Positions 16,649 through 24,117 of a stretch of DNA of 53,450 nucleotides are shown here, in pieces (position 1 is the first letter of the stretch; each line of letters begins with the position of its first letter). The notes beneath the pieces are model-generated. The model worked only from the letters and a program-made list of their open reading frames with translations, was not told the origin of the DNA and did not search any database. Source of the stretch: a virus; the IMG/VR virus record IMGVR_UViG_3300036851_000134, positions 1 to 53,450 of that record. One strand, given 5' to 3'. The position numbers and the translations under genes are program-made.

Positions 16649-18726
16649 GCTATTGCTTCCATTGGTTTCTTCCAGCCGTTATCCGACCATGCTTGCAAAA
16701 TCTTGCTTGCTTCCGCTTTGCTCAGGTCCGTTGGGTATCCGTGTTTTTTCAACCAAATGCTTTGGCGCGGTGTGCAAGCGCCACTTGCCCAGCTCCGGAA
16801 CAGATCGCGCACGATCTGTTGTCCTTGTGCTGGTGTCAGCTTGCCCGGATCAAACCCTTGCTGCCGTAAAATGCGCTGTTGTTTTTCGGACAGTGGCGCG
16901 CCGTTTGTCCGCGCAACATTCCGTTGCGGCATTACGGCCATCGCATCAAATGGATCGATCGTTTGTGTGGTATATCGCACCTTGGCGATGATGCGCGCTT
17001 TCCGTGCGGCCTCGCGCGCCTTCCTTTCCTCAGCTTCCTTGCGCAACTCTTCCGCTGATTGCTTCAACGCTTCCAACATCGACACGCCATTTTTTGCGTT
17101 CTCAGCTTTCTTCTTGGCGCGAATGATGGCGTCATTGCCCATCTTACCGCCGAGAACATCTGCGGTCGTGATCAGCTTGTGTTTGCCGGAGTTCCCGACA
17201 AAATCGATGATTGTCGCTTTCGGTTTTACCGATAGCGCAATGGCCATGCGTCGTTCGTGCGGTGCGTCGAGTCCATCCACAACACCCGGTAATGGACGCA
17301 ACCCGCGCCCACAAATCTGTGTGTAAAGACATCGGCTCTTGGTCGGTCGCCCTTGAATGATCACTTCAACTTCGGGTGCGTCGAACCCTTCGGTTGCGAC
17401 CATGCAATTTGCGAGCACCTGAAATTTGCCAGCAGAAAAGTCCCTGATCAATTCGCGTCGTTGTTCTTTGGGCGTTTCGCCGCTGACAAACGCCGCCATA
17501 CCAGGTCGATGCCGGTTAAATATTTCACAGGCCATCTCCGCTTGTTTCACCGACGCGGCAAACAAGATCGCGCGACGTGTGCTAATCAGTTCGATAGCGG
17601 CACCGGCAATGCCTTGCACATTCCGTTCCTGTTCCATGAGCGCCGCAAGGTCCGCGCCGTTCAAATCGCCTGCGGTTGTTCGAACATGGGAGAAATCCAA
17701 ACCGCTGACATGCACGATCTGTTGTTCGACCGGCACAAGCCAGCCATCCTCGATGCCGCAAAGAATGTCGTATTTGAACGCAACGGAATCGCACACCTTG
17801 GCAAGTGCCTGTTCATCGGCACGATCCGGCGTTGCCGTCACACCAAGTATTTTTAAGTCAGGGTTCTGTTTGAAATAGTTCAGCACTTGCATGTACGACG
17901 CGGCTGGCATGTGATGGCAATTGTGGACTAAATAGCCATTAGCGAAGTAATTGTGTGCGGATTCAACTTCGAGATTGTAAACGTAACCGCCCGGACACAA
18001 TCCTCCAAATGTTCCATCACTTGTTGGTTCGAGAATCTCAATATTGTCCACCCGATCGAATTCAAGAAAAGGAGGTTTATCTGTTATGAATTTACGTACC
18101 AGGCTCCCGTCGATAAGTAAACTCGCTTTGGTCCATCTTCCGAAGGAAAGAAATGGATGCTCAGGAGTGCAGATTACGGCGTCACCCGATGCAAATTGAA
18201 TTTGCAGCAATGCGTTAGGTTTTCGTCGAAATGTCCGCGTTACGCGACGCTGGAGAATCCTCCCATCATCAACGCACCAAACCAATTGTCCGGCTTCGAT
18301 CTTTTCAATAGGAATCTCGTCAACCATTGTTCCAGCCGGGAAACATTCATCGATTATCAAGCACGAGAAATCCGTTGGTTTGAAGCGCGTCATTCGTTTG
18401 CGATCCTTGGGTCCGCTGACGAGCGTTTGCACGCTGGCAATGACAACGGACGTTGCATTGAACAAGCTCGTTTGCGCTGTGCGATCCGCCATTTCAATCT
18501 CGCACGGTATTCCGAATGCTTTTTCCAACCGATGTTTGGCTTGAAAGATCAACTCTTCGCGGTGCGCAATGACGAGCGTGCGCTTTGGCAACAGGCGGCG
18601 GATGACTTCGCAGAAGACCGTAGTTTTCCCTGTGCCTGTCCCGGCTACGACAAGCGTTGATCGCACCTTTTCCCATTCGGAAAAAATGCAGTCAACAGCG
18701 TGAGTCTGGTAGTCGCGCAGGTCCAT
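16645..18726 (-). CDS. SF2 (DEAH-type) helicase interrupted by an intein
   Basis: 693 residues before splicing, about 551 after. Motifs: Q-like LRDYQTHAV (3-11), Walker A AGTGTGKTT (28-36), motif II split as DE/CH by an intein at residues 128-269, motif III VTATPDR (about 295), motif VI QICGRGLRP (about 470). The C-terminal part is helical. It probably unwinds or remodels DNA during replication or recombination, next to primase, SSB-like and ERF genes. Removing the intein restores LIIDECHH, so the host exteins are active only after splicing. Start ATG 18726 gives MDLRDYQ, the usual opening of such helicases. Confidence 0.88.
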   Translation of the reverse strand: MDLRDYQTHAVDCIFSEWEKVRSTLVVAGTGTGKTTVFCEVIRRLLPKRTLVIAHREELIFQAKHRLEKAFGIPCEIEMADRTAQTSLFNATSVVIASVQTLVSGPKDRKRMTRFKPTDFSCLIIDECFPAGTMVDEIPIEKIEAGQLVWCVDDGRILQRRVTRTFRRKPNALLQIQFASGDAVICTPEHPFLSFGRWTKASLLIDGSLVRKFITDKPPFLEFDRVDNIEILEPTSDGTFGGLCPGGYVYNLEVESAHNYFANGYLVHNCHHMPAASYMQVLNYFKQNPDLKILGVTATPDRADEQALAKVCDSVAFKYDILCGIEDGWLVPVEQQIVHVSGLDFSHVRTTAGDLNGADLAALMEQERNVQGIAGAAIELISTRRAILFAASVKQAEMACEIFNRHRPGMAAFVSGETPKEQRRELIRDFSAGKFQVLANCMVATEGFDAPEVEVIIQGRPTKSRCLYTQICGRGLRPLPGVVDGLDAPHERRMAIALSVKPKATIIDFVGNSGKHKLITTADVLGGKMGNDAIIRAKKKAENAKNGVSMLEALKQSAEELRKEAEERKAREAARKARIIAKVRYTTQTIDPFDAMAVMPQRNVARTNGAPLSEKQQRILRQQGFDPGKLTPAQGQQIVRDLFRSWASGACTPRQSIWLKKHGYPTDLSKAEASKILQAWSDNGWKKPMEAIA
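17920..18345 (-). mobile_element. Mini-intein in helicase Walker B motif
   Basis: 142 residues (128-269 of the precursor). Block A begins CFPAGTMV after DE; block B has TPEH (Thr187, His190); the end YLVHN is followed by extein Cys270. All standard splicing residues (Cys1, TxxH, penultimate His, terminal Asn, Cys+1) are present. There is no LAGLIDADG or HNH motif and no room for one, so it is an endonuclease-free mini-intein. Codon boundaries at 18343-18345 (TGT) and 17920-17922 (AAT) were checked. Confidence 0.92.
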
Positions 18727-18741
18727 GTTCAGGTATGCAGT

Positions 18742-18810
18742 CTATGCTTTGTTATGCTCCTTGGCGCAGCGTCTCGCCAATTCAAGTGTCATTGTGCTTT
18801 CGGGAGTCAT
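18742..18810 (-). CDS. Possible 22-residue peptide
   Basis: MTPESTMTLELARRCAKEHNKA, ending 16 bases before the helicase start. It contains the only AAGGAG-type sequence near the helicase start, but 30 bases away. It could couple helicase translation. Weak support. Confidence 0.25.
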   Translation of the reverse strand: MTPESTMTLELARRCAKEHNKA

Positions 18811-18839
18811 GGTTATTCGCCGCCATAGTAGGTAAAGTT

Positions 18840-19076
18840 TCAAAACGGAAAATCGTCATCATCTTTACTTGCGCTCTGAGGTTGTGCGTCGGCTTTTTCG
18901 TCCTTGCGCTTGAATGAAAGCGTGATGAACTGGCCTCTGTTGCCTTCCTTGATCCAACCGCTGATCCAATATTCAACGCCCGCGATGGTGGCGCTGCCTT
19001 GGCGGTCTGGGTGACTGTCTTTTTCTTTCCGGTCATTGTTGAAGATGATGCCGGAGTTGTCGTATTGGGTTTTCAT
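18840..19076 (-). CDS. SSB-like small protein with acidic DDDDFPF tip
   Basis: 78 residues. The body (YDNSGIIFNNDRKEKDSHPD, then GVEYWISGWIKEG, GQFITLSFKRKDE) matches a widespread small phage protein with a beta-rich, OB-like pattern. It ends with KDDDDFPF, the hallmark acidic tip by which bacterial SSB proteins recruit partners. It sits between ERF and helicase. Single-strand DNA binding and partner recruitment are inferred from the tip and context. Confidence 0.6.
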   Translation of the reverse strand: MKTQYDNSGIIFNNDRKEKDSHPDRQGSATIAGVEYWISGWIKEGNRGQFITLSFKRKDEKADAQPQSASKDDDDFPF

Positions 19077-19260
19077 TTTTACAGGTATCGCAGAATTCCG
19101 TTTCGTGTTCAGCTAAAACCCTCTTGCACTCGTCGCAGCGCGGCGCGCAATTGTCGCACAGATCAAAGCGCACGGATGCGGACATGGGCGCGCCGCATTG
19201 ACAACGCGCAACGTCAAAGTGCGGATTGGACGGGAGGAGATCGCCGGGTAGATCATTCAT
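19033..19260 (-). CDS. Double zinc-ribbon small protein
   Basis: 75 residues with four Cys pairs: CQCG, CDNC, CDEC and CDTC, enough for two zinc sites. It overlaps ERF by 8 bases upstream and the SSB-like gene by 44 bases downstream, the latter unusually long for this genome. Function unknown. Confidence 0.6.
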   Translation of the reverse strand: MNDLPGDLLPSNPHFDVARCQCGAPMSASVRFDLCDNCAPRCDECKRVLAEHETEFCDTCKNENPIRQLRHHLQQ

Positions 19261-20365
19261 ACTGCGCCTCTTTCTTGTCTTGTTCCCCCTTCAGAAACGC
19301 GTCGAGCCCAACCCGGAACGCAATGTCGAGTTCGGACGGTTGTTGGACGATGCCGGTCAAGCTGTTTGTCCACGGCTCGGGCTTGTAGTTGCGCGCCCAA
19401 CCCCACAAGTGTTTCCGGGCATCGGCGCTGCCGCCTTTCATTTCGTCGTACACCTGACCAAGTGTCCGCGGCGACTTCATGTACTCGGCTTTCGTCACGC
19501 CTTCAGGCGGCATGGGCACGATCACCGCGCGCCAGTCCACCGTTGTTTCCGTTTGCAACGGCGTAGGCGGCGGCGGCGCAAGATCACCGGCATCAGCGGA
19601 GCGCGTCCGGATCTCACTGACCAACGCTTTCGCGTTTTCGCGGTTTAATAACGCACATTTTATTTCCGAAATAGCTGTGAATGTTTCCTCGGGTCCAACC
19701 AAATCGTTTTCTCGGAACACCGACGTAGCGGTTGCAGGCCATTCGTTGCATTGCGCGACAAGCGCGGTCTTTCGTTCCGCGGGCGTCATGTCCGGCCACA
19801 GCTTGCGCTGTGGCGGTGCGGCGGGAGCGGTCTTAACTGGCAACGGCGGAAGCGCAACCCTGCGTTCTGGCGCTCGTGCATGTGGTTGCGGTGGCTGGTC
19901 TGCCGGTTGCATGAACTTGTACTCGTTATGATCGTTCTCCGGATCATCACCTGGGCCGGACAGGCGCACGCAAAAAACCTGCATAAACAGGTACTTGAGC
20001 GCTCCGGAGGCGGCTTTGTTGGCGCTCTTGTCGCCTGAGTCCGCGCCTTCGCCGAGCGCATCGGCCTCGATGAAGGAGCCGTCCTCGGTCCATACCCGAA
20101 ACCGAACTTTGGTCAACGTCGTCATGAGCGTGCCGCCGGAGCGTGTGGCGCGTTCTTCTCGCGCGTGCTCTAAAATTGTCGGCGTAACGAACACTTTGTG
20201 TTCTGACAGCGCAGGTTGCAGGGCATCGTAAAAATCGTCGATCCCGCGGAAATCATAGCCTTGCTGCTGGTTGCGCTTGTTTTTTCCGACTGCACCGACT
20301 GCGGCCATGACAGCCGAAATGCGGCCATAGATCAGCGGGACGGGAGGTTGTTCGGGTGTGCTCAT
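19253..20365 (-). CDS. erf: ERF-family single-strand annealing protein
   Basis: 370 residues. The N-terminal 150 residues match the ERF family: IYGRISAVMAAVGAVGKNKRNQQQGYDFRGIDDFYDALQPALSEHKV, then GDSGDKSANKAASGALKYLFMQVFCV, the conserved core of this superfamily. A Pro-rich linker (about 155-190) and a helical C-terminal region follow. It should anneal homologous single strands, circularising the genome and promoting recombination at short homologies. Start is at an ATGA overlap region; no exonuclease partner gene was recognised nearby. Confidence 0.9.
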   Translation of the reverse strand: MSTPEQPPVPLIYGRISAVMAAVGAVGKNKRNQQQGYDFRGIDDFYDALQPALSEHKVFVTPTILEHAREERATRSGGTLMTTLTKVRFRVWTEDGSFIEADALGEGADSGDKSANKAASGALKYLFMQVFCVRLSGPGDDPENDHNEYKFMQPADQPPQPHARAPERRVALPPLPVKTAPAAPPQRKLWPDMTPAERKTALVAQCNEWPATATSVFRENDLVGPEETFTAISEIKCALLNRENAKALVSEIRTRSADAGDLAPPPPTPLQTETTVDWRAVIVPMPPEGVTKAEYMKSPRTLGQVYDEMKGGSADARKHLWGWARNYKPEPWTNSLTGIVQQPSELDIAFRVGLDAFLKGEQDKKEAQYE

Positions 20366-20688
20366 GTGGTGACGGGTTCGGGTGCCGGGAACTGCACGGG
20401 TCGGTCCGGTTCGGACGGCGATTTGTGCGCGCTGAACAGATCAATTTCCACGTCGTTCAGCGTGCCGATCCAGTCGCAATTATTTTGAATCCTCCAGTTT
20501 GCCTGTTGGTTCTTGGCTGCGAATGCGCGCATGGCGGCGCGATCGCCGAAGCACAGAACGTTGGGCGATCGCCCGTCGTGTGAACTGGCCCGCGGGTCCA
20601 GCGTGAGAATGTCGGGATAGTCGCGGTAGAGCCGCTCGATGGCGGCGACTCCTTCCAGGAGGCGACTGCGTCGTTCTGGTGTAATCAT
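20362..20688 (-). CDS. Small hypothetical protein of recombination operon
   Basis: 108 residues from ATG 20688, preceded by AAAAGGACAA. Opening MITPERRSRLLEGVAAIERL is helical; the middle has NVLCFGDRAAMRAFA. Both ends overlap neighbours by 4 bases. No recognised domain. Confidence 0.6.
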   Translation of the reverse strand: MITPERRSRLLEGVAAIERLYRDYPDILTLDPRASSHDGRSPNVLCFGDRAAMRAFAAKNQQANWRIQNNCDWIGTLNDVEIDLFSAHKSPSEPDRPVQFPAPEPVTT

Positions 20689-20774
20689 TTGTCCTTTTGT
20701 TTTCGGCGACAGACGGCGCACCGTGTTGTTCCGGTGCATCGACGTTTGCCGCAAATCTCGCATTTACCCAACAT
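20685..20774 (-). CDS. 29-residue zinc-knuckle peptide
   Basis: MLGKCEICGKRRCTGTTRCA then VCRRKQKDK: CxxC, Cys, CxxC spacing fits one zinc site. It starts inside the end of the preceding gene and stops at an ATGA overlap. An upstream in-frame ATG at 20831 would add 19 residues; neither start has a good ribosome site. Confidence 0.5.
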   Translation of the reverse strand: MLGKCEICGKRRCTGTTRCAVCRRKQKDK

Positions 20775-21003
20775 GCTTTGGCGTATTTGCCAGAGGCGTT
20801 GCCGGGAGATCTTTCGTTTCACGCACGCCATTATTCGGCGCGTCAAGCACAGCGTCAAGCAAAATTTTTCCCTCGGCAATTTTCCGGATCAGGACGCGCC
20901 AGGACGGTTCTTTGCGATTGGAGAGCGCGGCGTATTTGCGCGCCGCTTGTTCGATGGCGCGCCAGCTTTCCGGCGATAGTTCCAGTGAACGACGTGTTTT
21001 CAT
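20764..21003 (-). CDS. Small helical, possibly DNA-binding protein
   Basis: 79 residues. MKTRRSLELSPESWRAIEQAARKYAALSNRKEPSWRVLIRKIAEG is a strand followed by two helices, similar in shape to ribbon-helix-helix proteins. A regulator role is possible but unproven. Starts at an ATGA overlap with the small CxxC gene upstream. Confidence 0.5.
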   Translation of the reverse strand: MKTRRSLELSPESWRAIEQAARKYAALSNRKEPSWRVLIRKIAEGKILLDAVLDAPNNGVRETKDLPATPLANTPKHVG

Positions 21004-21092
21004 AACTGTTTAACTCTACGGCGTCGGCGTGTAGCTTCGCCATTGTCAGGAAGCGAATTGAATTGCAGCCTGAGACATTTTTGACATTTCAT
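21000..21092 (-). CDS. 30-residue CxxC protein in frame with primase
   Basis: MKCQKCLRLQFNSLPDNGEA then TRRRRRVKQL, stop overlapping the next ATG. It is in the same frame as the primase; between the primase TGA and this ATG the frame is open for 14 codons. It could be a separate peptide, a remnant, or a read-through extension of the primase. Confidence 0.45.
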   Translation of the reverse strand: MKCQKCLRLQFNSLPDNGEATRRRRRVKQL

Positions 21093-21134
21093 GCGGCGAA
21101 CATTCTGACCACTGACTGAGTTTACGCTGTATTT

Positions 21135-21941
21135 TCATATTGGTTGTTTCCAAATTTGTGCGTTTCCCATAACCATCAAATCTTCGGCGGTGAAGCCATC
21201 GCGGACAGCAGCGCGTAGGTCCTTGGCCGGCGGAACAACGATCATGGAAGGGACGCGGAGGGCAGCCTGAAGCGTTTCAGCGCCGCGCCAGCCGGGTGCG
21301 TCGTTATCGGCAACGATGACGACACGCCGGAAGCGGAAACGCGTGATTAACGCAAGCGTGGCGTCCAGGCAACCGGAACAGGACGGGCGTCCGACGACGG
21401 CGCACAAACCGATGGTCAGCGCGGCGGCGGTGTCAGTCGGGCCTTCGACGATGTAAACTGTAGTATCTCTCACACTATCAACGGTATAAAACAACCCTTG
21501 GCGGGAACCGGTAACGGCGAATTTGCCACCATTCGGCGAACGCAGCCGTAAACCGACGATATCTCCGTACTGATCCCGCATTGGGAACGCCCAATTTGGA
21601 CCGGAATCAGCCCAGCACGCTCCCAGTGCGGACACAGCCAGCCAAGACACGCCAAGACTGCCCGCGAACGCTCTCAGGTCATTTTCGGAGGTTTGAGCGC
21701 GCCATTGCTCCCAAAGCCGGGTAAAATTCGGGCGCGGGACGGCTGGTGCGGGAGGTTTAGCGGGTACCGGCTGCGCTTTGGCGTCCAGGTGATGGAGCCA
21801 ACCGCCGTTTTTGAGCGGGCGGCTGCTCTCGACGCGCATACAACAGGAACCGAGCTCCGAGTGCGTGCACCAATCCGGGTGCGCACAAATCGGGCATGGG
21901 TCCTGCCGGGTGCGACGATGCCATGTGATAGACCAGTTCAT
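21135..21941 (-). CDS. DNA primase, Toprim domain
   Basis: 268 residues from ATG 21941, preceded by AAAGGACAC. An N-terminal zinc-binding region (CPICAHPDWC, then SCC) is followed by a linker and a Toprim core: VYIVEGPTDTAAALTIG (about 172-188) and VVIVADNDAPGWRG (about 217-230), supplying the Glu and DxD metal ligands. It is shorter than DnaG and lacks a C-terminal helicase-binding domain. It should synthesise RNA primers for phage replication. Confidence 0.85.
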   Translation of the reverse strand: MNWSITWHRRTRQDPCPICAHPDWCTHSELGSCCMRVESSRPLKNGGWLHHLDAKAQPVPAKPPAPAVPRPNFTRLWEQWRAQTSENDLRAFAGSLGVSWLAVSALGACWADSGPNWAFPMRDQYGDIVGLRLRSPNGGKFAVTGSRQGLFYTVDSVRDTTVYIVEGPTDTAAALTIGLCAVVGRPSCSGCLDATLALITRFRFRRVVIVADNDAPGWRGAETLQAALRVPSMIVVPPAKDLRAAVRDGFTAEDLMVMGNAQIWKQPI

Positions 21942-21966
21942 TGTGTCCTTTGAGTTTGAGGTTTGC

Positions 21967-22335
21967 TCATGCGTTTTGCACGTCATCCAACAGCGATTCG
22001 GCAATCTCGTGCCAGTTCACTTCACTCATGGCGGCGTTGAGGAGGTCCGCAGCGAATCCTTGCAGCCCTGGCAAAGCTTCTTGGTGCTCGCCTTTAAGAT
22101 TCTCTGCCAGTTGCAACGCGGCGCGCTCCTCGGGCGTGAATCCCTGTTGCCAATCGTGCCAATGGGTTTTGTCGGACGAACGCCAACCGTCTAGAATTTC
22201 GCGCGCGTGATCGCGCCAGTAATTATAGGTGCCCTCCTCGTTATCGATCCAGAGTTTAACCGCCCACGTTTCGTAGTTAGCCCAGCCGTTATAGGTTTTT
22301 GGCTGGGCTGCTGTTGTTGAGGTTGCTGTTTTCAT
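21967..22335 (-). CDS. Conserved NYETW phage protein
   Basis: 122 residues. YNGWANYETWAVKLWIDNEEG (about 15-35) is the signature of a widespread small phage/plasmid family of unknown function. Preceded by AACCAAAAGGACAAA, the genome's usual ribosome site. The rest is acidic and helical. Confidence 0.7.
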   Translation of the reverse strand: MKTATSTTAAQPKTYNGWANYETWAVKLWIDNEEGTYNYWRDHAREILDGWRSSDKTHWHDWQQGFTPEERAALQLAENLKGEHQEALPGLQGFAADLLNAAMSEVNWHEIAESLLDDVQNA

Positions 22336-22356
22336 TTTGTCCTTTTGGTTTTGTGG

Positions 22357-22596
22357 TTAGGTTCCGGCGAAGCGCCCGCCGAAGTCCGCAAACATTTCCG
22401 CCACGTCGGGTATGTTGACGTTGACGCGACACTCTACGAGCACAATCGGCGCGGTCAACCGGAATGGAAACGGGTCCACCTGATCCGAGTGCGCCTGGTT
22501 CGCGCAAACGCGAGTCAAGAGCCCGTATCGATCGCGAACGGCAATTGCGAAATTGTCCGCAGCCGCAGCCGATGGAAAGCGATGGAAAATTAACAT
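22357..22596 (-). CDS. 79-residue hypothetical protein
   Basis: MLIFHRFPSAAAADNFAIAV then RDRYGLLTRV: ferredoxin-like strand/helix pattern. Start chosen at 22596 because AAAGGACAAACC lies directly upstream. Unknown function. Confidence 0.55.
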   Translation of the reverse strand: MLIFHRFPSAAAADNFAIAVRDRYGLLTRVCANQAHSDQVDPFPFRLTAPIVLVECRVNVNIPDVAEMFADFGGRFAGT

Positions 22597-22958
22597 GGTT
22601 TGTCCTTTTGGTTGAGCGCAGCCCGGATACGGGCGCGCATTTGTTCTCGTTTCTGTTTCCGTTGGTACATTACGACCGTCGCTTCCTTGGCTAGCGCAGC
22701 CGCGTGCGACTCGGAAAGTTTGCGCGCGGCCTGATCCACGTTGCGCCGCGACACACTTGTTGCGCACGGTTCCGCGAACAGGTCAGCGAGTGCGCGGTGG
22801 TATTCGCCAAGGGCGCGATCAATTTCGCGCGCACAAAGATCGAGTTCGTTGGCATAGCGTGGCGGGTGCGGTTGTTTCATCTGCTCCAGCGTGTAAGGCT
22901 CCTTGGGCAGCAAAGACGCCACCAAAGCGCGCCGTGCGCGTTGTTGTTTAGGATTCAT
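22590..22958 (-). CDS. Helical basic protein
   Basis: 122 residues from ATG 22958 at an ATGA overlap. Arg/Ala-rich helices (for example QAARKLSESHAAALAKEA), basic C-terminus (QRKQKREQMRARIRAAL). Possible nucleic-acid binding; no family recognised. Confidence 0.55.
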   Translation of the reverse strand: MNPKQQRARRALVASLLPKEPYTLEQMKQPHPPRYANELDLCAREIDRALGEYHRALADLFAEPCATSVSRRNVDQAARKLSESHAAALAKEATVVMYQRKQKREQMRARIRAALNQKDKPC

Positions 22959-23164
22959 TTCAGGAAATCCTTTGCGCGTTCCACGGAAAGTGTTGTGGAA
23001 TCGCTGTAAAATTCCACGTCTGGCACAACGATTGTGCCGCCGATGCTGTTGGAATTCATGACGAGATGACCAGCTTTGACGGGTTGAACGTAGGTCAGGA
23101 TGCAACCGCGCCATTTGCCTGTTTTGACGGTGACGGCCTGTCCGATGGAAGGTTCAGTGTTCAT
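22955..23164 (-). CDS. 69-residue beta-rich protein
   Basis: MNTEPSIGQAVTVKTGKWRG then CILTYVQPVKAGHLVMNSN: KOW-like or SH3-like strand pattern (GQ.V.V..GKW.G). Starts directly after an AAAGGACAAC linker site. Function unknown. Confidence 0.55.
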   Translation of the reverse strand: MNTEPSIGQAVTVKTGKWRGCILTYVQPVKAGHLVMNSNSIGGTIVVPDVEFYSDSTTLSVERAKDFLK

Positions 23165-23196
23165 GTTGTCCTTTCTCCGCTCGCGCGGGCGTCGAA
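23161..23196 (-). promoter_or_regulatory. Hairpin/ribosome-site linker copy 1
   Basis: On the minus strand a GC hairpin (GCCCGCGCGAGCGG) is followed by AGAAAGGACAAC and ATG. Degenerate member of a six-copy family in front of small genes. Confidence 0.65.
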
Positions 23197-23310
23197 GCCT
23201 TGACCGGACTCCCGTCCAACACCGTGGTAACTGCGCTGCCAGCGCACCGCGCCAGCTTTCTTCGCCGCGCGCACGAACCGGCGCCATGCGTTCTTCGTCT
23301 TCGTTTTCAT
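23161..23310 (-). CDS. 49-residue basic protein ending in linker sequence
   Basis: MKTKTKNAWRRFVRAAKKAG then AVRWQRSY, very basic. Its last residues (ARASGERTT) are encoded by the hairpin and ribosome-site linker before the next gene, so the linker is partly coding here. Confidence 0.5.
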   Translation of the reverse strand: MKTKTKNAWRRFVRAAKKAGAVRWQRSYHGVGRESGQGFDARASGERTT

Positions 23311-23345
23311 TCTCTTGTCCTTTCGTGCCCGCTCTCGCGGAGTCT
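23308..23345 (-). promoter_or_regulatory. Hairpin/ribosome-site linker copy 2
   Basis: CCGCGAGAGCGGGCACGAAAG then GACAAGAGAATG with the ATG of the 49-residue gene. The hairpin is CCGC/GCGG. Confidence 0.65.
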
Positions 23346-23350
23346 CGCGG

Positions 23351-23542
23351 TCATCGGTGTACAATCACACTGTGTGTAATGCGGGCGCGTGTTGCGGCGT
23401 ACACCCGAGCTTCTTCCGCTGTGCGAAACCATTGAGTGTCGTGATTTGGTTCCGCCACTGCATACCACGGCCACGCCGGGTCTGACGATTGCCACGTGGC
23501 AATCTTGCGCTCACTGATTTGATCAGGTTCCATCGTTTTCAT
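23351..23542 (-). CDS. 63-residue hypothetical protein
   Basis: Starts MKTMEPDQISERKIATWQSS after a linker copy; contains WPWYAVAEPNHDTQWFRTAE and EARVYAATRARI. Small alpha/beta protein, unknown. Confidence 0.55.
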   Translation of the reverse strand: MKTMEPDQISERKIATWQSSDPAWPWYAVAEPNHDTQWFRTAEEARVYAATRARITHSVIVHR

Positions 23543-23580
23543 TCTCTTTTCCTTTCGCGCCCGCTCTCGCGGGCGGTTGT
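23540..23580 (-). promoter_or_regulatory. Hairpin/ribosome-site linker copy 3
   Basis: Full copy: CCGCCCGCGAGAGCGGGC followed by GCGAAAGGAAAAGAGAATG. Stem CCCGC/GCGGG with a 4-base GAGA loop. Confidence 0.75.
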
Positions 23581-23742
23581 TCACGCACTAAACACAGTTT
23601 GTTTTCCGGGTGAGGTTTCGAGCGCGAATCGCCCATTGATCCTCTGGCGAATATGCGTCCAAGTGTTGCCTCGTTTTTTGTTGGCCGCCGCCTGCCTCTT
23701 TGCCGCGGTCAGACTCTTATAGTTGTCCCAAGTCGTCTTCAT
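23581..23742 (-). CDS. 53-residue basic protein
   Basis: MKTTWDNYKSLTAAKRQAAA then NKKRGNTWTHIRQRINGRFA: helical, basic. Starts behind a linker copy (GGAGAAAGGAAACA). Unknown function. Confidence 0.5.
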   Translation of the reverse strand: MKTTWDNYKSLTAAKRQAAANKKRGNTWTHIRQRINGRFALETSPGKQTVFSA

Positions 23743-23771
23743 TGTTTCCTTTCTCCTGCTCGCGCGGGGGA
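23740..23771 (-). promoter_or_regulatory. Hairpin/ribosome-site linker copy 4
   Basis: Degenerate copy: CCCGCGCGAGCAGGAGAAAG followed by GAAACAATG. Confidence 0.6.
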
Positions 23772-23773
23772 GT

Positions 23774-23814
23774 GATTGCTCCCGCGTCCCCACCGAGGGG
23801 ACGAGGGAGCAATC
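23774..23814. other. Long perfect hairpin between small genes
   Basis: GATTGCTCCC (23774-23783) pairs with GGGAGCAATC (23805-23814), and GTCCCC (23786-23791) with GGGGAC (23797-23802), with a 2x2 internal loop. There is no U-tract on either side. It lies in the 77-base gap between two minus-strand genes and could be a processing or stability element. Confidence 0.7.
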
Positions 23815-23819
23815 TACTA

Positions 23820-24077
23820 TTATTCACAGCGCAATTCAGCGGGGTTACAGTCCACGTCTCGAATTGCGAGGAGCATTCCTGGGGTTCGTGGGGCTGATGC
23901 CCTGCGTACAAATGAATCGATGGCCTCCCGCTCAGTGCAAAAAAATTGCCCATCGCAAAAAAACGGCTTGCCGTGCGGGTGATTCGCACCAAACCGAAGT
24001 ACCTGCACGTGCCCGATTTCTGGAGTGATATTATACCACGTCGCATTGCCTTCCCGCGATTGAATCTCTGCTTTCAT
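23820..24077 (-). CDS. 85-residue hypothetical protein
   Basis: MKAEIQSREGNATWYNITPE then IGHVQVLRFGANHPHGKPFF. The mid region FFCTEREAIDSFVRRAS is helical. Starts directly behind a full linker copy. No family recognised. Confidence 0.55.
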   Translation of the reverse strand: MKAEIQSREGNATWYNITPEIGHVQVLRFGANHPHGKPFFCDGQFFCTEREAIDSFVRRASAPRTPGMLLAIRDVDCNPAELRCE

Positions 24078-24117
24078 TGTTGTCCTTTCGTTGCCCGCTC
24101 TCGCGGGCGGTTGTTCA
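24075..24117 (-). promoter_or_regulatory. Hairpin/ribosome-site linker copy 5
   Basis: Full copy: AACAACCGCCCGCGAGAGCG then GGCAACGAAAGGACAACAATG; almost identical to copy 6, 358 bases away. Confidence 0.8.
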
